From: Triops longicaudatus
Taxonomy: Eukaryota > Arthropoda > Branchiopoda > Notostraca > Triopsidae
Assembly (NCBI GenBank): GCA_022885665.1
Contig: JAGQDJ010000046.1
Location: forward strand, 1 to 64,000
Length of the DNA: 64,000 nucleotides
Reading direction: 5' to 3'
Below the pieces are notes generated by a model. The model did not search any database and was not told where the DNA came from. It saw only the letters and a program-made list of their open reading frames with translations. Below, in pieces: positions 51,201 through 63,200 of the stretch. The first letter of the stretch is position 1. Each line of letters starts with the position of its first letter. A program made the translations under genes and the position numbers.

Positions 51201-54200
51201 TGTCCAAGGAGGTAGAGTTACTACTTTAGACTTACAGATCCAGGACCCAACACGGCGAAAACTCGTATAATCTCGGCTAATGAGTGGTTTTTTGATGAAT
51301 GCATGAGACGACCGGACAAAGCCGCTGCCTACAGTGGAACAGATCCCTAAAGTCCCTGAGATCCCCTTTCTAGCATACATGTCATCGCTAACCAAAGCGA
51401 GCGAAACGCCAAGTCCTTTCTGAAAAGCCAAGGAAGATTTTTTTCTTCGTTATTGTTCTCCATATCCTAAAATTTAAAGTCAAAATTCTTTCAATACAAA
51501 GACAAAAAGGAAACCAAATAGGAAAACACGAGCAAGCTTAAAAAGTTGCCCTTCGCAAGCTTGGTGGTCTTCTTCAATCTTTTCTATTTCACTCCGACTG
51601 CTGGCGAAGCTACTCCTGGCAGCTCTGGTCCACTGGGAATACTTGTGCGCTAACTTTTTACTTTTCTATGCTGTCTCGTTTTCAGTTATGCCTCTACAGT
51701 CGTTCTGTTTCAAATGCTCTTCAGAAATCTGCTCTTTCGGCAATTACAAGCTCAAGTGAGCCAGAAGGTTCTGAGGTACGCATTTGACAAAAGCACTGAC
51801 ACATGCTCTTCACGCTATTGGTTACTTTCTGTATTATTTATTATTTAACAAAATAAATTTCCCACAGATTGCATTCTGAATGAAAATATATTCCAATAAC
51901 ACTTAGTTCTTATTTTTAATTAAGTCTCTAAATAAGGAAAACAAATATTTTTGCGAATTGAGTCTTTTTGGTTCCCTCTTGTGGGAGAGATTTATAAGGA
52001 ATTGAAAACACTGCCCGAAAGAGGGAATAGCCCATTCATTAAGGGAGCTTTCTCGATTTTGTAACAAGTCCTAAATATCTATGAAAATGTGAGCGGAATG
52101 GAACACAGTGAAGATTAATTCGCTGTTTTAATTCACTGCTATTTTTATCCTTTGTGAGTGGTATTACTTTTACGAAGAAGAGCAGAAACTACAGTTTGTT
52201 TTTTGAGTTTCAGAATGTCAAAGACGTTTGAAATTAAGCCATTAAGGAGTGTGAACTTTCGTAATTTTTAGCTATCACGAACTAGCAATAGAGACATTCA
52301 ACGGAAGTTACTCTAAAGGCGTTCTACTCTTTACAACAAGAGAATACCACTGATCGCCACGAGCTACCTCCATCTCCCCCCCACTGCACTGCTTTCAATT
52401 ATTATAGAATATTCCCTAATACATTTTCCTATCATCCTCTTTGGCATGTAAAAGAAAGCTGCAAGATGGTCATTGCCATATCGCTGTAAATTGCACAGTC
52501 ACTGCCGAGCAGGGCACAGTTCCGAATTGAGATTGGAGCAAAGGAAGATTCTGAATTAAAAAAAATCAACTGGTCAGAAAAAAAGGCAGTACAGGTATTC
52601 CAAAGGAACTTTTATGCCTCATAAATTAAGTGTTAGCGAAGCCATGCAAGAGAAGCAAGAAGTGGCAATGGGGAGGGGTTCATAGATTATTAGTAAAAAA
52701 AGGACCGAATATAGACACCTTGGGTGGTCAAACGTTCATATGCAGGCAAACATTGTAATGTTCTGTTATAAACCCACCCATTGAATGGGTCACTGCGTCA
52801 ACGAAACACTAGACAATGGGAAAAGAATGCCCCCCCCCCTCAAACAATGGAAGCCGAGTGGTTATCAAGCCGTCATACTCCTTTCAAGAAACGGCAAGAT
52901 GAATGTGCTACTTTTTTACAGTAAATATTTGTAGGTTATCGTGAAACCGCCTTCGCTTATGCGATCTCCTCCGCTGGCGTCGCAGCAGCGGTAGCGAAGG
53001 CCTGCAGTCAGGGCAAATTGACATCGTGTACCTGCGACGCTCATCTGTCCCCTCGCGGTAAAAGACGCCGCTACAACCAAAAGAAAAAGAATTGGAAATG
53101 GTCCGGCTGCTCGCACAATATAGATTTTGGTATCAAGTTTTCGCAATATCTTCTGGACGCCAGGGAAAAAGCCAAGGACATTCACTCGCAAATCAACCTG
53201 CATAACAACCAAGCTGGCCGCATGGTAAGTGTTGACACATTCTCACTCCGTAGTTCTTTTCGCTTTACCAATATATTTACAGAAAGAAACTGCGTGTATG
53301 CATGTTTCAAGCTTGCGTGTATGCCCGGCATCTTTTATTTGACAAGTTAATGAACTAAAGAGCACGAGCGACAAGTTTTAACTATCACAGGGTTTTCCGT
53401 TTTCACACGATAGACATAGCTAACTACAGTCCAATTAGACCAAGATCATGTCCGGACTATCCAATGAGGTATGTAGGCTATGTAGGGACAAATGAAAAAT
53501 AGAGTATATGGAACATACTAGAAGCTCCTCGTAAATTTATCCCAGAGCCCGGATAAATTTGACTGGGGTGAGCCGATTTCATCCGTGTTGAAGGCCGTAA
53601 TTAGGGTAGGGGGTTAATGGGGTTTTACCCCCCTCCTCTCCCGAAATATTGACTTCGTACTGGGGAAGATGGTGAAACGCCAAATGCAAAAAATAAAAAA
53701 TAATAATAAAAAATGCATTTGGCAAACCCCTCCCGAACACTCAAAATCCTGGTTACGGCCCCGTTCGTGTTACATCGGACAGACATGAACTCAATCGAAG
53801 GATTTATCACTTTTATGTTACGAATTTATTACAAATGGTCACTAATTATGGAGTAGTTTTGCCTTTTTGTCTGTTGAAGAATCGCTCTTTCTTCACAAAA
53901 CGGTTCATTTATATCGCGCCTTCATTTTTATATTACTTAAAAGAAGTACTGGTTTTGATTTCAAAGTGTTGTTCTATAACTTGTGTAAAAGTATTCGAGG
54001 AGTTTCTAGAATTATATTACATTAAATTATGGGGTACTCATTGTAAACATGATACTAAGGATAAGGAGTTTGTATTCAGTATTCGTATCTAAAGTTCATA
54101 AACCAGATCTATGCCATTAACTTACGTGCTCTTGTTCACATCCAAAGATGAAAACTTCGATTTGAGGACAATACTTTACGTAACTTGCTAAGGGTTAAAC

Positions 54201-55276
54201 TTTTAAAATAAGTTGGGTTAGTTCAATGGTTGCAATTTTCAATCGTAATTGCCCTGTGTCATAATGGAACTTAAAATCTTCTACCTTCATACAGTTTCCT
54301 GGCTTCTGAGCGAAATAAATAGATTCATCCTAGTGCAAAGCAAAAGGAAACCATAAAAGCATTTCTTCCAATACATTATTACGGCTTAATACTCCTTAAG
54401 TGACCATACCTAGTATTGTATATAGCGCATCATTTGAAAGAACTGGAACGTCTTTATTTCACGGCGGGTGACCGCGTGCAAAAGACAAAGCGTTGGACTG
54501 TGCGTATCCAATGCGCATCCGACTCGGTAGACGTTAACCAAGACCTTAAACTGAACCTTAGATAACGAACGCAACAAAAAGCCTTTCTTTCCTAGTGTTA
54601 CGCCAGGGCTACTTAATTGTGTCGTGTGAAATTTCCTTAGTTACTCTGAAATACTTTCAAACGAATGCCGCAAAGTTGGCCAGGTTTCCTCCTAATTGAG
54701 CCTTCTCACGGAAACCACCCTATTTCTGGCACTGCATTCCATACTTTCATTCCTCCAATTTGTCAACATAATAATTCTCTTCACTTTTTTTTCGTTAATA
54801 AGGTAGTGGCTCGCAACATGGAAGTGAAATGCAAATGCCACGGACTCTCCGGGAGTTGTGAAATGAAGACCTGTTGGAAATCTGCCCCTGATTTCCGCCA
54901 CGTAGGCCAAATTCTGAAGAAACGCTTTGATTATGCGTTGCAGCTACAGCTAGACAATCCGCATATTACCAATCGGGCACAAGCGTATCCTCTGCACAAA
55001 TATCTTCGCACGTTAAGCGACACAGATCTAGTTTACTACGAAAGATCACCAAGCTTTTGTGAAACGAAACCAGACGTGGATTTCTATGGTGTGTCGGGAC
55101 GTCACTGCAACCGGTCCAGTCAAGATATTGACGGATGCGATTCCTTGTGTTGTGGAAGGGGTTATAACATGATTCGTCAACGTCGAACGGAGAGGTGCCA
55201 ATGTCGCTTCCACTGGTGCTGTTACGTCGTATGTAACAACTGTACAGTTGAGGAATGGATCACTGTGTGCAAATAA
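48232..55276 (+). CDS. Wnt10: Wnt10 secreted signalling ligand (4 coding exons)
   Basis: The CDS joins 48232-48284, 48860-49392, 52935-53224 and 54803-55276: 449 residues, with GT-AG sites and phases 2, 1, 0. A signal peptide (residues 1 to about 24) is followed by a Gln/Ser/Gly-rich stretch up to the first mature Cys at residue 131. Then come FPGLTKKQIELCYRFPDV, CQYQFQKHRWNCSS, YRETAFAYAIS, WKWSGCSHNIDFG, HNNQAGR and CKCHGLSGSC with EMKTCW. The C-terminal domain ends with Cys-Lys. The spelling PGLTKKQIELC and the WSGCSHN motif assign it to Wnt10. The start is the only upstream ATG that provides a signal peptide in frame with exon 2. It follows the divergent Wnt6 and precedes ninaC by 2.7 kb. 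Confidence 0.96.
48316..48344. repeat. Poly-C / CA / poly-A composite microsatellite
   Basis: A run of 14 C is followed by a CA repeat and a run of A, within Wnt10 intron 1. The same order (13 C, CACA, poly-A) occurs in Wnt1 intron 1 at 16997-17023. Confidence 0.7.
48860..49392 (+). CDS. Wnt10: Wnt10 exon 2 with long N-terminal extension
   Basis: Residues 18-195. The first about 110 residues are low-complexity: Q52-Q56, Ser-rich and Gly-rich patches. The conserved Wnt fold starts at MCKNFPGL (Cys131) and continues through CQYQFQKHRWNC. The acceptor TTTCCACAG and the donor GTAAAG flank it. The phase-1 end matches the junction before the RETAF motif in Wnt1 and Wnt6. Confidence 0.95.
49393..52934 (+). 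other. Wnt10 intron 2
   Basis: A 3542-bp intron. A 103-codon minus-strand frame at 51120-51431 shows no domain. No gene or repeat is called. Confidence 0.75.
52935..53224 (+). CDS. Wnt10: Wnt10 exon 3
   Basis: Residues 196-292: YRETAFAYAISSAGV, SCTCDA, a basic segment rich in Arg and Lys, WKWSGCSHNIDFG and HNNQAGRM. The acceptor TATTTGTAG precedes it. The donor GTAAGT starts at 53225 in phase 0. Confidence 0.95.
53225..54802 (+). other. Wnt10 intron 3
   Basis: A 1578-bp intron in phase 0 after HNNQAGR. It holds the inverted-repeat element at 53592-53763. The 85-codon frame at 53835-54092 has no domain and is not called. Confidence 0.75.
53592..53763 (-). mobile_element. Short inverted-repeat element (MITE-like), copy 2
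   Basis: The ends are GGCCGTAATTAGGG at the left and CCTGGTTACGGCC at the right, imperfect inverted repeats. It is the same family as 10236-10377 in the opposite orientation, sharing the 20-bp end GGGCCGTAACCAGGATTTTG. It contains an internal hairpin: GCCAAATGCA at 53679-53688 pairs with TGCATTTGGC at 53714-53723 around an A/T-rich loop. It has no coding capacity and lies in Wnt10 intron 3. Confidence 0.65.
54803..55276 (+). CDS. Wnt10: Wnt10 terminal exon
   Basis: Residues 293-449: VVARNMEVKCKCHGLSGSC, EMKTCWKSAPDF, LVYYERSPSFC, GCDSLCCGRG, CQCRFHWCCYVVC and the end ITVCK before TAA at 55274-55276. The acceptor is GTTAATAAG. Confidence 0.96.
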   Translation, partial: VVARNMEVKCKCHGLSGSCEMKTCWKSAPDFRHVGQILKKRFDYALQLQLDNPHITNRAQAYPLHKYLRTLSDTDLVYYERSPSFCETKPDVDFYGVSGRHCNRSSQDIDGCDSLCCGRGYNMIRQRRTERCQCRFHWCCYVVCNNCTVEEWITVCK

Positions 55277-55566
55277 TGCACAATTAGAAAGACAATTCCT
55301 ACTCGCAACAGTGGAAATCATCCCATTCAGTGAAATGTCAAAAGTCTTACGTGCTACTATTAACCAGAGCTGTTTTTCGCACTTTGTTCATAATTCCTAT
55401 ATTTAATTATCCTGAACCTGCTTAATTAATGTGTACGTGCTAGACTTTGTTTTAGCCATGAACATAATTTTGCATTGTACGCAGGAAAAAATCTCTCAGG
55501 AATACAGAAAAGACAACATTTCCATTGTGTACTACATCGGCAATACATTACTTCAAACTGGAAGTA

Positions 55567-55572
55567 AATAAA
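55567..55572 (+). terminator. Candidate polyadenylation signal of Wnt10
   Basis: AATAAA lies about 290 bp after the Wnt10 stop codon. It is the first hexamer of this type I see downstream. Confidence 0.45.
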
Positions 55573-56811
55573 CAGTACAAACATATACTCATTAGCCTTG
55601 ACGTTCTTGTAAATGCTGAGTTTTTGTACGTATTTATCTTCGCTCTTCCACCGTCGAGTCAGAAAATATACAACTCTTTTATCTCCTGTCAAATATAGGT
55701 GCTGTTTGCAAGTCTTCTGAATATGGATAGATTCCATCCTAGGTCAGGAAAAAGTAAGACGAAAGCTAGTAAGTAACTACAAAATGGCCATTCTCGATCA
55801 TATTTATGAAACAAAACAGCTCATATAGCTTAACTCACTTTAAGAGTCAATACGATATTACCGAACGTGAGGAAATTCTCTTGGAACTGGACTACCGTGC
55901 CAATATTTAATAACGATCGAAACTTATTAATTTCGAGCAACTAAATTAACCAAATTCTTAATAGCATCAAGCATGACGTAAAAATTGTTAATACACACGA
56001 TTTAATAAGGCGAACATGGTAAGTACGCACTATGGCATCCACAATTTTGTATCACTTTAATAAAAGATTCCTACGACGTAATAACAAAAAATCACTTGAA
56101 CAGTAACCACCCTTTTAGCCGTTACTCTATGAATTTAATTTGACAGTTTTGCCCAGTTTGTAAAGAGCTCTTGACTATGATAAAAGGACCAGGATAAATG
56201 TTTCTGACAATCCGGTTCTTGTCCAGAATTTCGGCCAGTGCTCCCCCAGTAATATGTAACCAATAAATAATGGTAATTGTACGGGTGATGTGAAATTGTT
56301 TGGACTTCTTGTCTTGTCATGTGCGCATTATCATAAAACACATTCCGTGGTGCGGGTTAAAAACCCATTTGCAAAGAATGAAATGCCAATTAAATTGGAC
56401 AAATACTTTCATAGATATTAATTCCAAATGGCACTGTATTCTGTTATGACGGTAGAAGGATTTCTCTTGCGATATTTCGTTCAGAATAGCGTTACTGATT
56501 TTCCGAGGCAGATTTCTTGTTAATTAGTGTTATTTGCAAAAATTCCCATTTTTATTGCAGTTTTGGGCGATATGCGTGTGGATTTTGCTGTATCAACCTA
56601 TCGCGTAGGCATGTGGAGATCCGCACTATTTAACATACCCTACTATAGTGAATTTAACTTGACAAATAAATAATTATTAGTACTTCATTTATCAGGAGAG
56701 TTCTAGAAGTTAAATTCAAAGCCAGGCTAGTTACCACTACATTTGAAACAGATGGGTTCATTCTACTGTTTTCAATTCGGCTATATCAATGTCCCTTCGC
56801 TTTTTTTGTAG

Positions 56812-57058
56812 AGAACAATTTTACGAGAATAGGCAAGCCTTCAGACTCGAACGTAACAACTTCCAAATCGCATTGCAACTTTTAAATATGTATTTTTATT
56901 ACTTCCCGAATGCACACAATAGCTTTGAAGTAATCCGAAATTTGTATGAACTAATGAATATTCAGCTACCGACTCGTAGGAGTACAAAGATTGATGGAGA
57001 ACATCTGCTTCCAAAACCAATTCCAGAACAAAATAAATTCGCGACAGGGAATACTTAA
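56812..57058 (+). CDS. Orphan exon-like open frame, unrecognised
   Basis: A good splice-acceptor-like sequence (polypyrimidine then TAG at 56809-56811) precedes an open frame of about 82 codons ending in TAA at 57056-57058. The peptide begins REQFYENRQAFRLERNNFQI and continues helical and amphipathic (ALQLLNMY, VIRNLYELMNI), then a Lys/Pro-rich tail. Composition is more protein-like than the neighbouring random frames. I do not recognise the family and find no convincing upstream exon between Wnt10 and this point. It may be the last exon of an unassigned gene, a decayed gene remnant, or chance. Confidence 0.3.
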
Positions 57059-58008
57059 AATTGTCCAGAGTTATCAACCGCCTGTCCAATTTTGAGGAAC
57101 CATTTTATAATGTGAACGGAAATTTTCCTGCCGAAAGGGAGCATCGGGTCCTAATGCACAGATGTCCAGTAGTACATTAACCTTTACAATACGTCAGACA
57201 TGTGAACTAGCTTAGCAGAACTGCAGTAAAACGAGCTGCTAAACTTCACATAACAGAAAACTAGCTTTAGCTATCTTACTCCGTTCCCTCTTTCTGAAAT
57301 GTCTGTGTCCCATTTTTATCATGAAAGCATGGCCTGATAGCCATCAAAGAGTGGAAAATGATAGTACTTACTATGAAAGTTACCCCCAAGTAGCTACTTT
57401 GATTACTCTTTCCGATTAGAACGCAGTGGCGAGGACTTTACAAGGAGGCTGGGTCGAGGGCTCTTTTGTTGAATGCTAAGCGTCTTTGTCGTCCAGCAAT
57501 AATGGACAGAACCAGGACTCCATCATCAGCTCGACGTTCTTGCAAAAGGTGCTTATTGCGCTCGAACAAACTCTTAGTCCTGACATGTGTCACTGATAGT
57601 GCGGATAACAACGCAGATCCTGGGAAAAAGCGCAGTTTTAGACCCTTCCCTAAGAAACGTTACTTCTTTTTCTCAAACCACAAGATCGTCATTCCGATGT
57701 TAGTTCTTACATAGCAAGTGACAAATAACATATCCTTTTTTTGGGCTCGCCGACTAACTTGTCTCGGCTAAGACAATTAGAATACTATGAGCTAAAGCCC
57801 TGGTATCGCTAATGGGATTTACCTCTAACCATATTCCATGGCGGTGTACTTGAAGGATTTCCTTCAAGACACATGCAAGTGCTTCAAAAACGAAAGTATC
57901 AGTCCCTCCTCGAACTCGCCCGTCCGACAGTTCACGTCAAATTCAACCGTGTGTTTATAGTTTATAACACCAAAAAGTAATCCGAAAGCAACTTACAAGC
58001 TAGCTGCA

Positions 58009-60294
58009 ATGACATACGAAGGGAAAAGTCTTTATTTGGACTTTTCGTCCTTGCCAAGTCCAGGAAACCGTTTTAAGTTAGAAAAAGTCATCGGTGAAGG
58101 TACTTACGGAGAAGTGTACCAAAGTGTCGATACAGAAAATGGTGAGTCTTTTGTGTACACTACACAAGAAAAGGGCTCAAATCTCTTCGCTAGACTCGGC
58201 TAATAAACGCTTTTGTAGGTAACAGACCAGTTGCAATCAAAATTTTGGAAAATTTACCCGATATTATCACGGAAACAGAAGAAGAATATCGCATTCTGAA
58301 AGACCTGAGCCAGCACCCAAATTTTCCTGAATTCTATGGAGCTTTTCTCAAAAAGAAAGGGACCCCACAGGACGATCAGCTGTGGTTTGTGATGGAGGCA
58401 GGTTACCACTTTGAATTCCTTAAAATTCACTTCCTCTTTTTTTACACAATATTCTACTTTTTTTCCAGCTCTGTGAGGGAGGCTCGGTAACAGATTTGGT
58501 ACAGGGTTTACGACGTCGCACTGAGAGATTGAAAGAGACATTGATCGCTTTTATCCTAAAAGAGACGATTCACGTATATCACATTTCTGCATGTAATCCC
58601 GTTTTCCCTGTGCAATATACTTTTTATCTTGACTGCAGGCATTGCTGCATTTGCATTTGAATCACATCATGCATCGGGACATCAAAGGCCAGAATATTCT
58701 CCTGACCCATAAGGGACAAATCAAATTAGTGGACTTTGGAGTCTCACGGTGAGGACGGCACACTATGCGCGACCCAAGTTGATCTTGTTAGAGCAACGTA
58801 TCTTTAATGGAATAATCAAAGCTTAAATATGGGGATACTTTTGCGTATTAAACAGGCATCTGAAACACACGATGGGCAAACGTAGCACAGCTATCGGAAC
58901 CCCTTACTGGATGGCACCTGAAGTTATCCTTAATGAAGACCACAAAGACTGGAGTTATGACAACCGATGCGATATCTGGTCGTTGGGTAAGTTGGCTCGG
59001 GAAAAACGTGACTAGGCATTTGAACAGCGCCAACGAAGCATTTTTTGCGCAGGTATTGCTGCCATTGAACTGGGAGACGGAGAGCCACCACTCTTTGATG
59101 CACACCCAATTCGTGCCATGTTCCAAATCGTACGCAATCCACCACCAACACTTAACAAACCAACCGAGTGGAGTCCCGCTTACAATGATTTCATAGCAGA
59201 GTAAAAAAAATGCATAATAATAATAATAATAATTTCACTACTAAGCTACTGTACTTACAATTCTCCTATACGCTAGTTACATAGTAAATAGTTCAGATGA
59301 TTCCGCAAAACGGTTATATTTTAACGTTTTATTATCAACAGAGAAGCATTTAGTAGTAATGATTGCAATCAGAGCCACAGCCAGGATTTCAGTTTGCGAG
59401 AGTCGTTTAACTCCCTAAGCCCTCCTAGCAACGGCCTTTATAGATACAGTAATATTTGATAAATGCACTTTAAAATTCAAACAAAAATATAAATTTATGA
59501 AAGCGTACTCCCTTTTTCGAGCCTGGATGTTTCAAGAATCAAGCCTCAGGGCGCACTGGAACTACGTCTGAATCTTATTTAAATTATTTTTCTTCGAGGA
59601 TAGGAATTGGAACGAAGATTCGAACTAAGGTTGCTGATATACCGAGATACAGACTACTGTTATATAGAGACACACTGCTTAAAAAAAAAATTCCGTGAGG
59701 CTTTTATGTGAATACTGCAAAATTGTATTGCAATGTAAATCAGTTATGGCTTCAAGATAGTTATAATCCATCTCGAACCTTAACTTTTCACACTGCCTCG
59801 CCGGAAAAAAAGTTTATTTTTATTTGTGTATTTTTACAGACATGCTTTTTTTAGACAAATCTACTTTTTATATAAAACGAAACAGAAAAACGAATGCTCA
59901 AAAATTTCCAAACTACACTAGACCGTACAATTCAATATTTTACTGTCGAAATGTGTGGTAAGCACTGAGCGATGTTGAGTAGCACCCGGTGTGTGCAAAA
60001 CTGCGCGCAATTTTTATCGTGTAATTTCCTTATAGGACCGACAGAAATGTCGAAATAATGTGTAACTTTACGCGGGTACTATTAAAACAAGCTTAAATCT
60101 TCACTAGATGTCTTATCAAAAATCCCGACCATCGCCCTGTAATTATGGAAATGGAGCACCACCCATTCATAGAAGACATTCCTGAGAATTCCGCTATACT
60201 TCGCACTGAATTAGCAAACTTGCTCAAAGAGCAGAGTACCTACGGGACCGTCAAGCGCCGGCAAGAAGTGTTAACAAAATCTGGTCACTTGAAA
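58009..60294 (+). CDS. ninaC: ninaC exons 1-7: N-terminal protein kinase domain
   Basis: Glycine loop GEGTYGEV at residues 29-36, VAIK lysine K52, catalytic loop HRDIKGQN with D153, DFG at 171-173, and the activation-segment motif GTPYWMAPEV. All catalytic residues are present, so an active kinase is predicted, most similar to STE20/MYO3 kinases. Exon 7 (60108-60294) carries the kinase end (HPFIEDI) and the linker to the motor. Intron 2 (58398-58468) starts with GC instead of GT. Intron 6 (59201-60107, 907 bp) is the only long intron and contains an AAT microsatellite at about 59214-59232. Confidence 0.94.
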
Positions 60295-63200
60295 GTACAC
60301 TTTCATTCAAAAAAGCTTCAGAAGAGCACGGGGAAAATTAATTGTGTACATTTGACTAGTTGGAGCGCAAATCTCCCATGATGAGAATTTTTGCCGACGA
60401 TTTGGCTTGTTTGGATTCCATCGACGAAGACTCTTTGCTTGACCATTTACAACAGCGCTTACTAAGGGGACAAATCTATACGTTTGCTGGGGATATTCTT
60501 CTCGTCGTGAACCCGTTCCAAGACCAGAACTGCTTCGGAAAAGAAGTAAGATATCGCTCTGTAGATTGGTTGCGTTTAATCCTTGAATAATCCGTAATAT
60601 AGTGCCAAGCTAAATACAAATTCAAAGCTCGTTCGGACGAAGAGCCTCATATCTACGCCGTGGCTGATCGTGCCTGGCAAGATATGATCCACCATAAAGA
60701 ACATCAGAACATAGTCCTAGGTGGGGAGAGTGGTTCAGGCAAAACCTACAATTTTGTGAGGCTAGTCGAGCAGTTGTCCTACTTGGCATCGGTAATTTTA
60801 TACACCTTTCATGATAAGAAATCATAAATACATTTGTTTTCTTTCCCTAGGGACCGAAAGGTTTGTCCAGTAAATTACAAGCGTTGCCATTCCTCTTGGA
60901 TGCATTGGGGAATGCGTCCACTTTTCGAAACAATAATAGTACTCGACATATTCGCTACTTCGAATTTACGTTCAGTCAAAGCGGTAAACTTAGTGGAGCT
61001 GTTGTCTCGTTCTACATGCTTGAAAAATCTCGCGTGACAAAACCCGTTAAGTAATACTACAAAAGGCAGAACAAGGCTTATTCTATTTTAATGTATCTAT
61101 TTAGCGGAGCAAATTTTCACATTTTCTACTACTTGTATTACGGGCTAAAAGCTGCCGACGAGCTTGACAAATATCACTTGGATGGCTATGTTTTTAATTT
61201 CCTTCCCGAGCCACCAAGGAAGTCCAATCTGTGTCAATATGTCACCGATTACGAAACCTTGATGAAAACCCTGAAAGACTGGGACTTTGAGCCAAAGGAG
61301 CGAGAGCATTTGGTCAAAACTTTGTCTGCCATTCTCCTTTTGGGACAGATCGATATTCAAGGCTCGGACAAAGCAGAAATCACCAACGCCGATGTGGTTC
61401 GAAGAGGTATTGCGAGCTTCTGTTTACATGTAGTAATGGTTAATTAATCCTTACAGTCGCGGAATTACTGGAAGTCGATGCCAAAAAGCTCACATGGGCA
61501 TTGCTTAATTACTGCGACTTTACGGACACTGAGCCTACGCCTCGGAATTACAGCTACGAGGAGGCTGATAACGCTCGTAATGGTTTAGCACAGGCACTTT
61601 ATTCCCGTCTGGTGGACTGGTTCATTAACATTATAAACGTTAAGCTCTCAGTTGGTCGGTTAGTCTTGTAAGTCTCACTTCAGTTGCCCTTTTGCTTAAC
61701 GTTTACTTATGCTACTGTGATCTCGCAGCGGAGATTGCCATTCGCTAGGAATTTTGGACGCTTTTGGTTACGAGAGTTGGGAAGATAATTCGCTCGAGCA
61801 ACTTATCATTAATTTGACCAATGAGCAACTTTTGTACCACTACAATCAGCACGTCTTTACTTGGGAGATGGTAATACTATTATTTTCACGTTATGAAGTA
61901 CTCTGCCATTTTTTTTACTACTAAAACGTTGAATTTGCCTTTCTAGCAAGATTACAAGACGGAAACCATAGAGACGGAAGAATTAAAATTTTTTGATAAT
62001 CGTCCTATTCTGGACTTGATTCTTACGAAACCGGAGGGTCTTCTTTCATTTTTAGATGAGGAAAGCAAATCCACGGGAGATGTTGAAAATTTTCTGGGTA
62101 AATTTCTAGCATTGTCTATGAACTTTAGCCTACAAACGATTAAATTACTCTGTTAGGTGTGCTGGGTTCGCTGGAGAGAAGTAAGCTTGAAGTGGACGAT
62201 TCAACGTTTACCATCAACCACTTCCATGGTCCAGTTACATATAATGCTAAGGATTTCATTGACAAAAACCGGGACTTCATTCCTCCTGAGTTAATAGACT
62301 TAATCCGACAGTCCACTAACGACATTTTGGGTACTGTGTTTAAAAACAAAATGACCAAGTCCGGGCATGTCACCATCGACGTAGGTACCGAAAAGAAGCC
62401 CAATCGTACACAGCAGCCTACGGGAACTAAAGTAAGACTACCGAAAGGGAAGAATATAACAAGTAATGTCGCGGAGTTTTGTTTAGCGCTTTAACACGTC
62501 ATCGAAGGGAAGGTTGTCTCAGACAAGACAAATGCAAACCACGGCCATGCAACTTCGTCACTCTCTCATCGAACTGCTCCAGAAGCTCGTACGAGGCACG
62601 CCCCATTTCGTGCGCTGCATTAAACCGAATAACAAAGAAATACCCATGAAGGTTAGCCCACCTTTAGTACGTCGACAAGTGGACGCCTGGAACTTACTGC
62701 CAACTATACGTATACGCCAAACGGGCTACTCTTGCCGTATTCCATTCAAAGAGTTTCTACGAAGGTCCTTAGAACTTAAATATATAGGACGGTTACACTG
62801 TAACGGACGCAATTTAGGTATCAGTTTTTAGCTTTCGATTATGACGAGGTAGTGGATGTGACTCCAGAAAATTGCCGACTACTCTTAATTCGCCTAAAAA
62901 TGGAAGGATGGACCATTGGGAAAACGAAAGTGTTCCTTAAATACTACAATGAAGAATACTTATCAAGGTAACTCATCAGTACCATTTTAATTAGCTATGT
63001 TATCACACGTGAAGATGTTCTATTTCAGAATGTACGAAAGTCAAGTGCGTAAAATCGTGAAGGTCCAATCCGTCATGCGCGTTATGCTAGCCCAGAAGCA
63101 AAAATTTGGCAAGCTGGGTAAAATAGACAAAAATTATTCGACAGGCATAAACTAGTGTTTATATAGGCTTAAAATCCAGCAAAGGAAGACTTACTCGCGA

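Larger units (their letters stand above)
55277..58008. other. Wnt10-ninaC intergenic region
   Basis: This 2.7-kb stretch holds the Wnt10 3' UTR, an orphan exon-like open frame at 56812-57058 and the ninaC 5' flank. The frame at 57466-57714 has no recognisable domain. Confidence 0.65.

Noticed and set aside
59616..59640. GATTCGAACTAAGG, resembling a tRNA T-arm
   Set aside because: The stems do not pair and no A box is found at the right distance.
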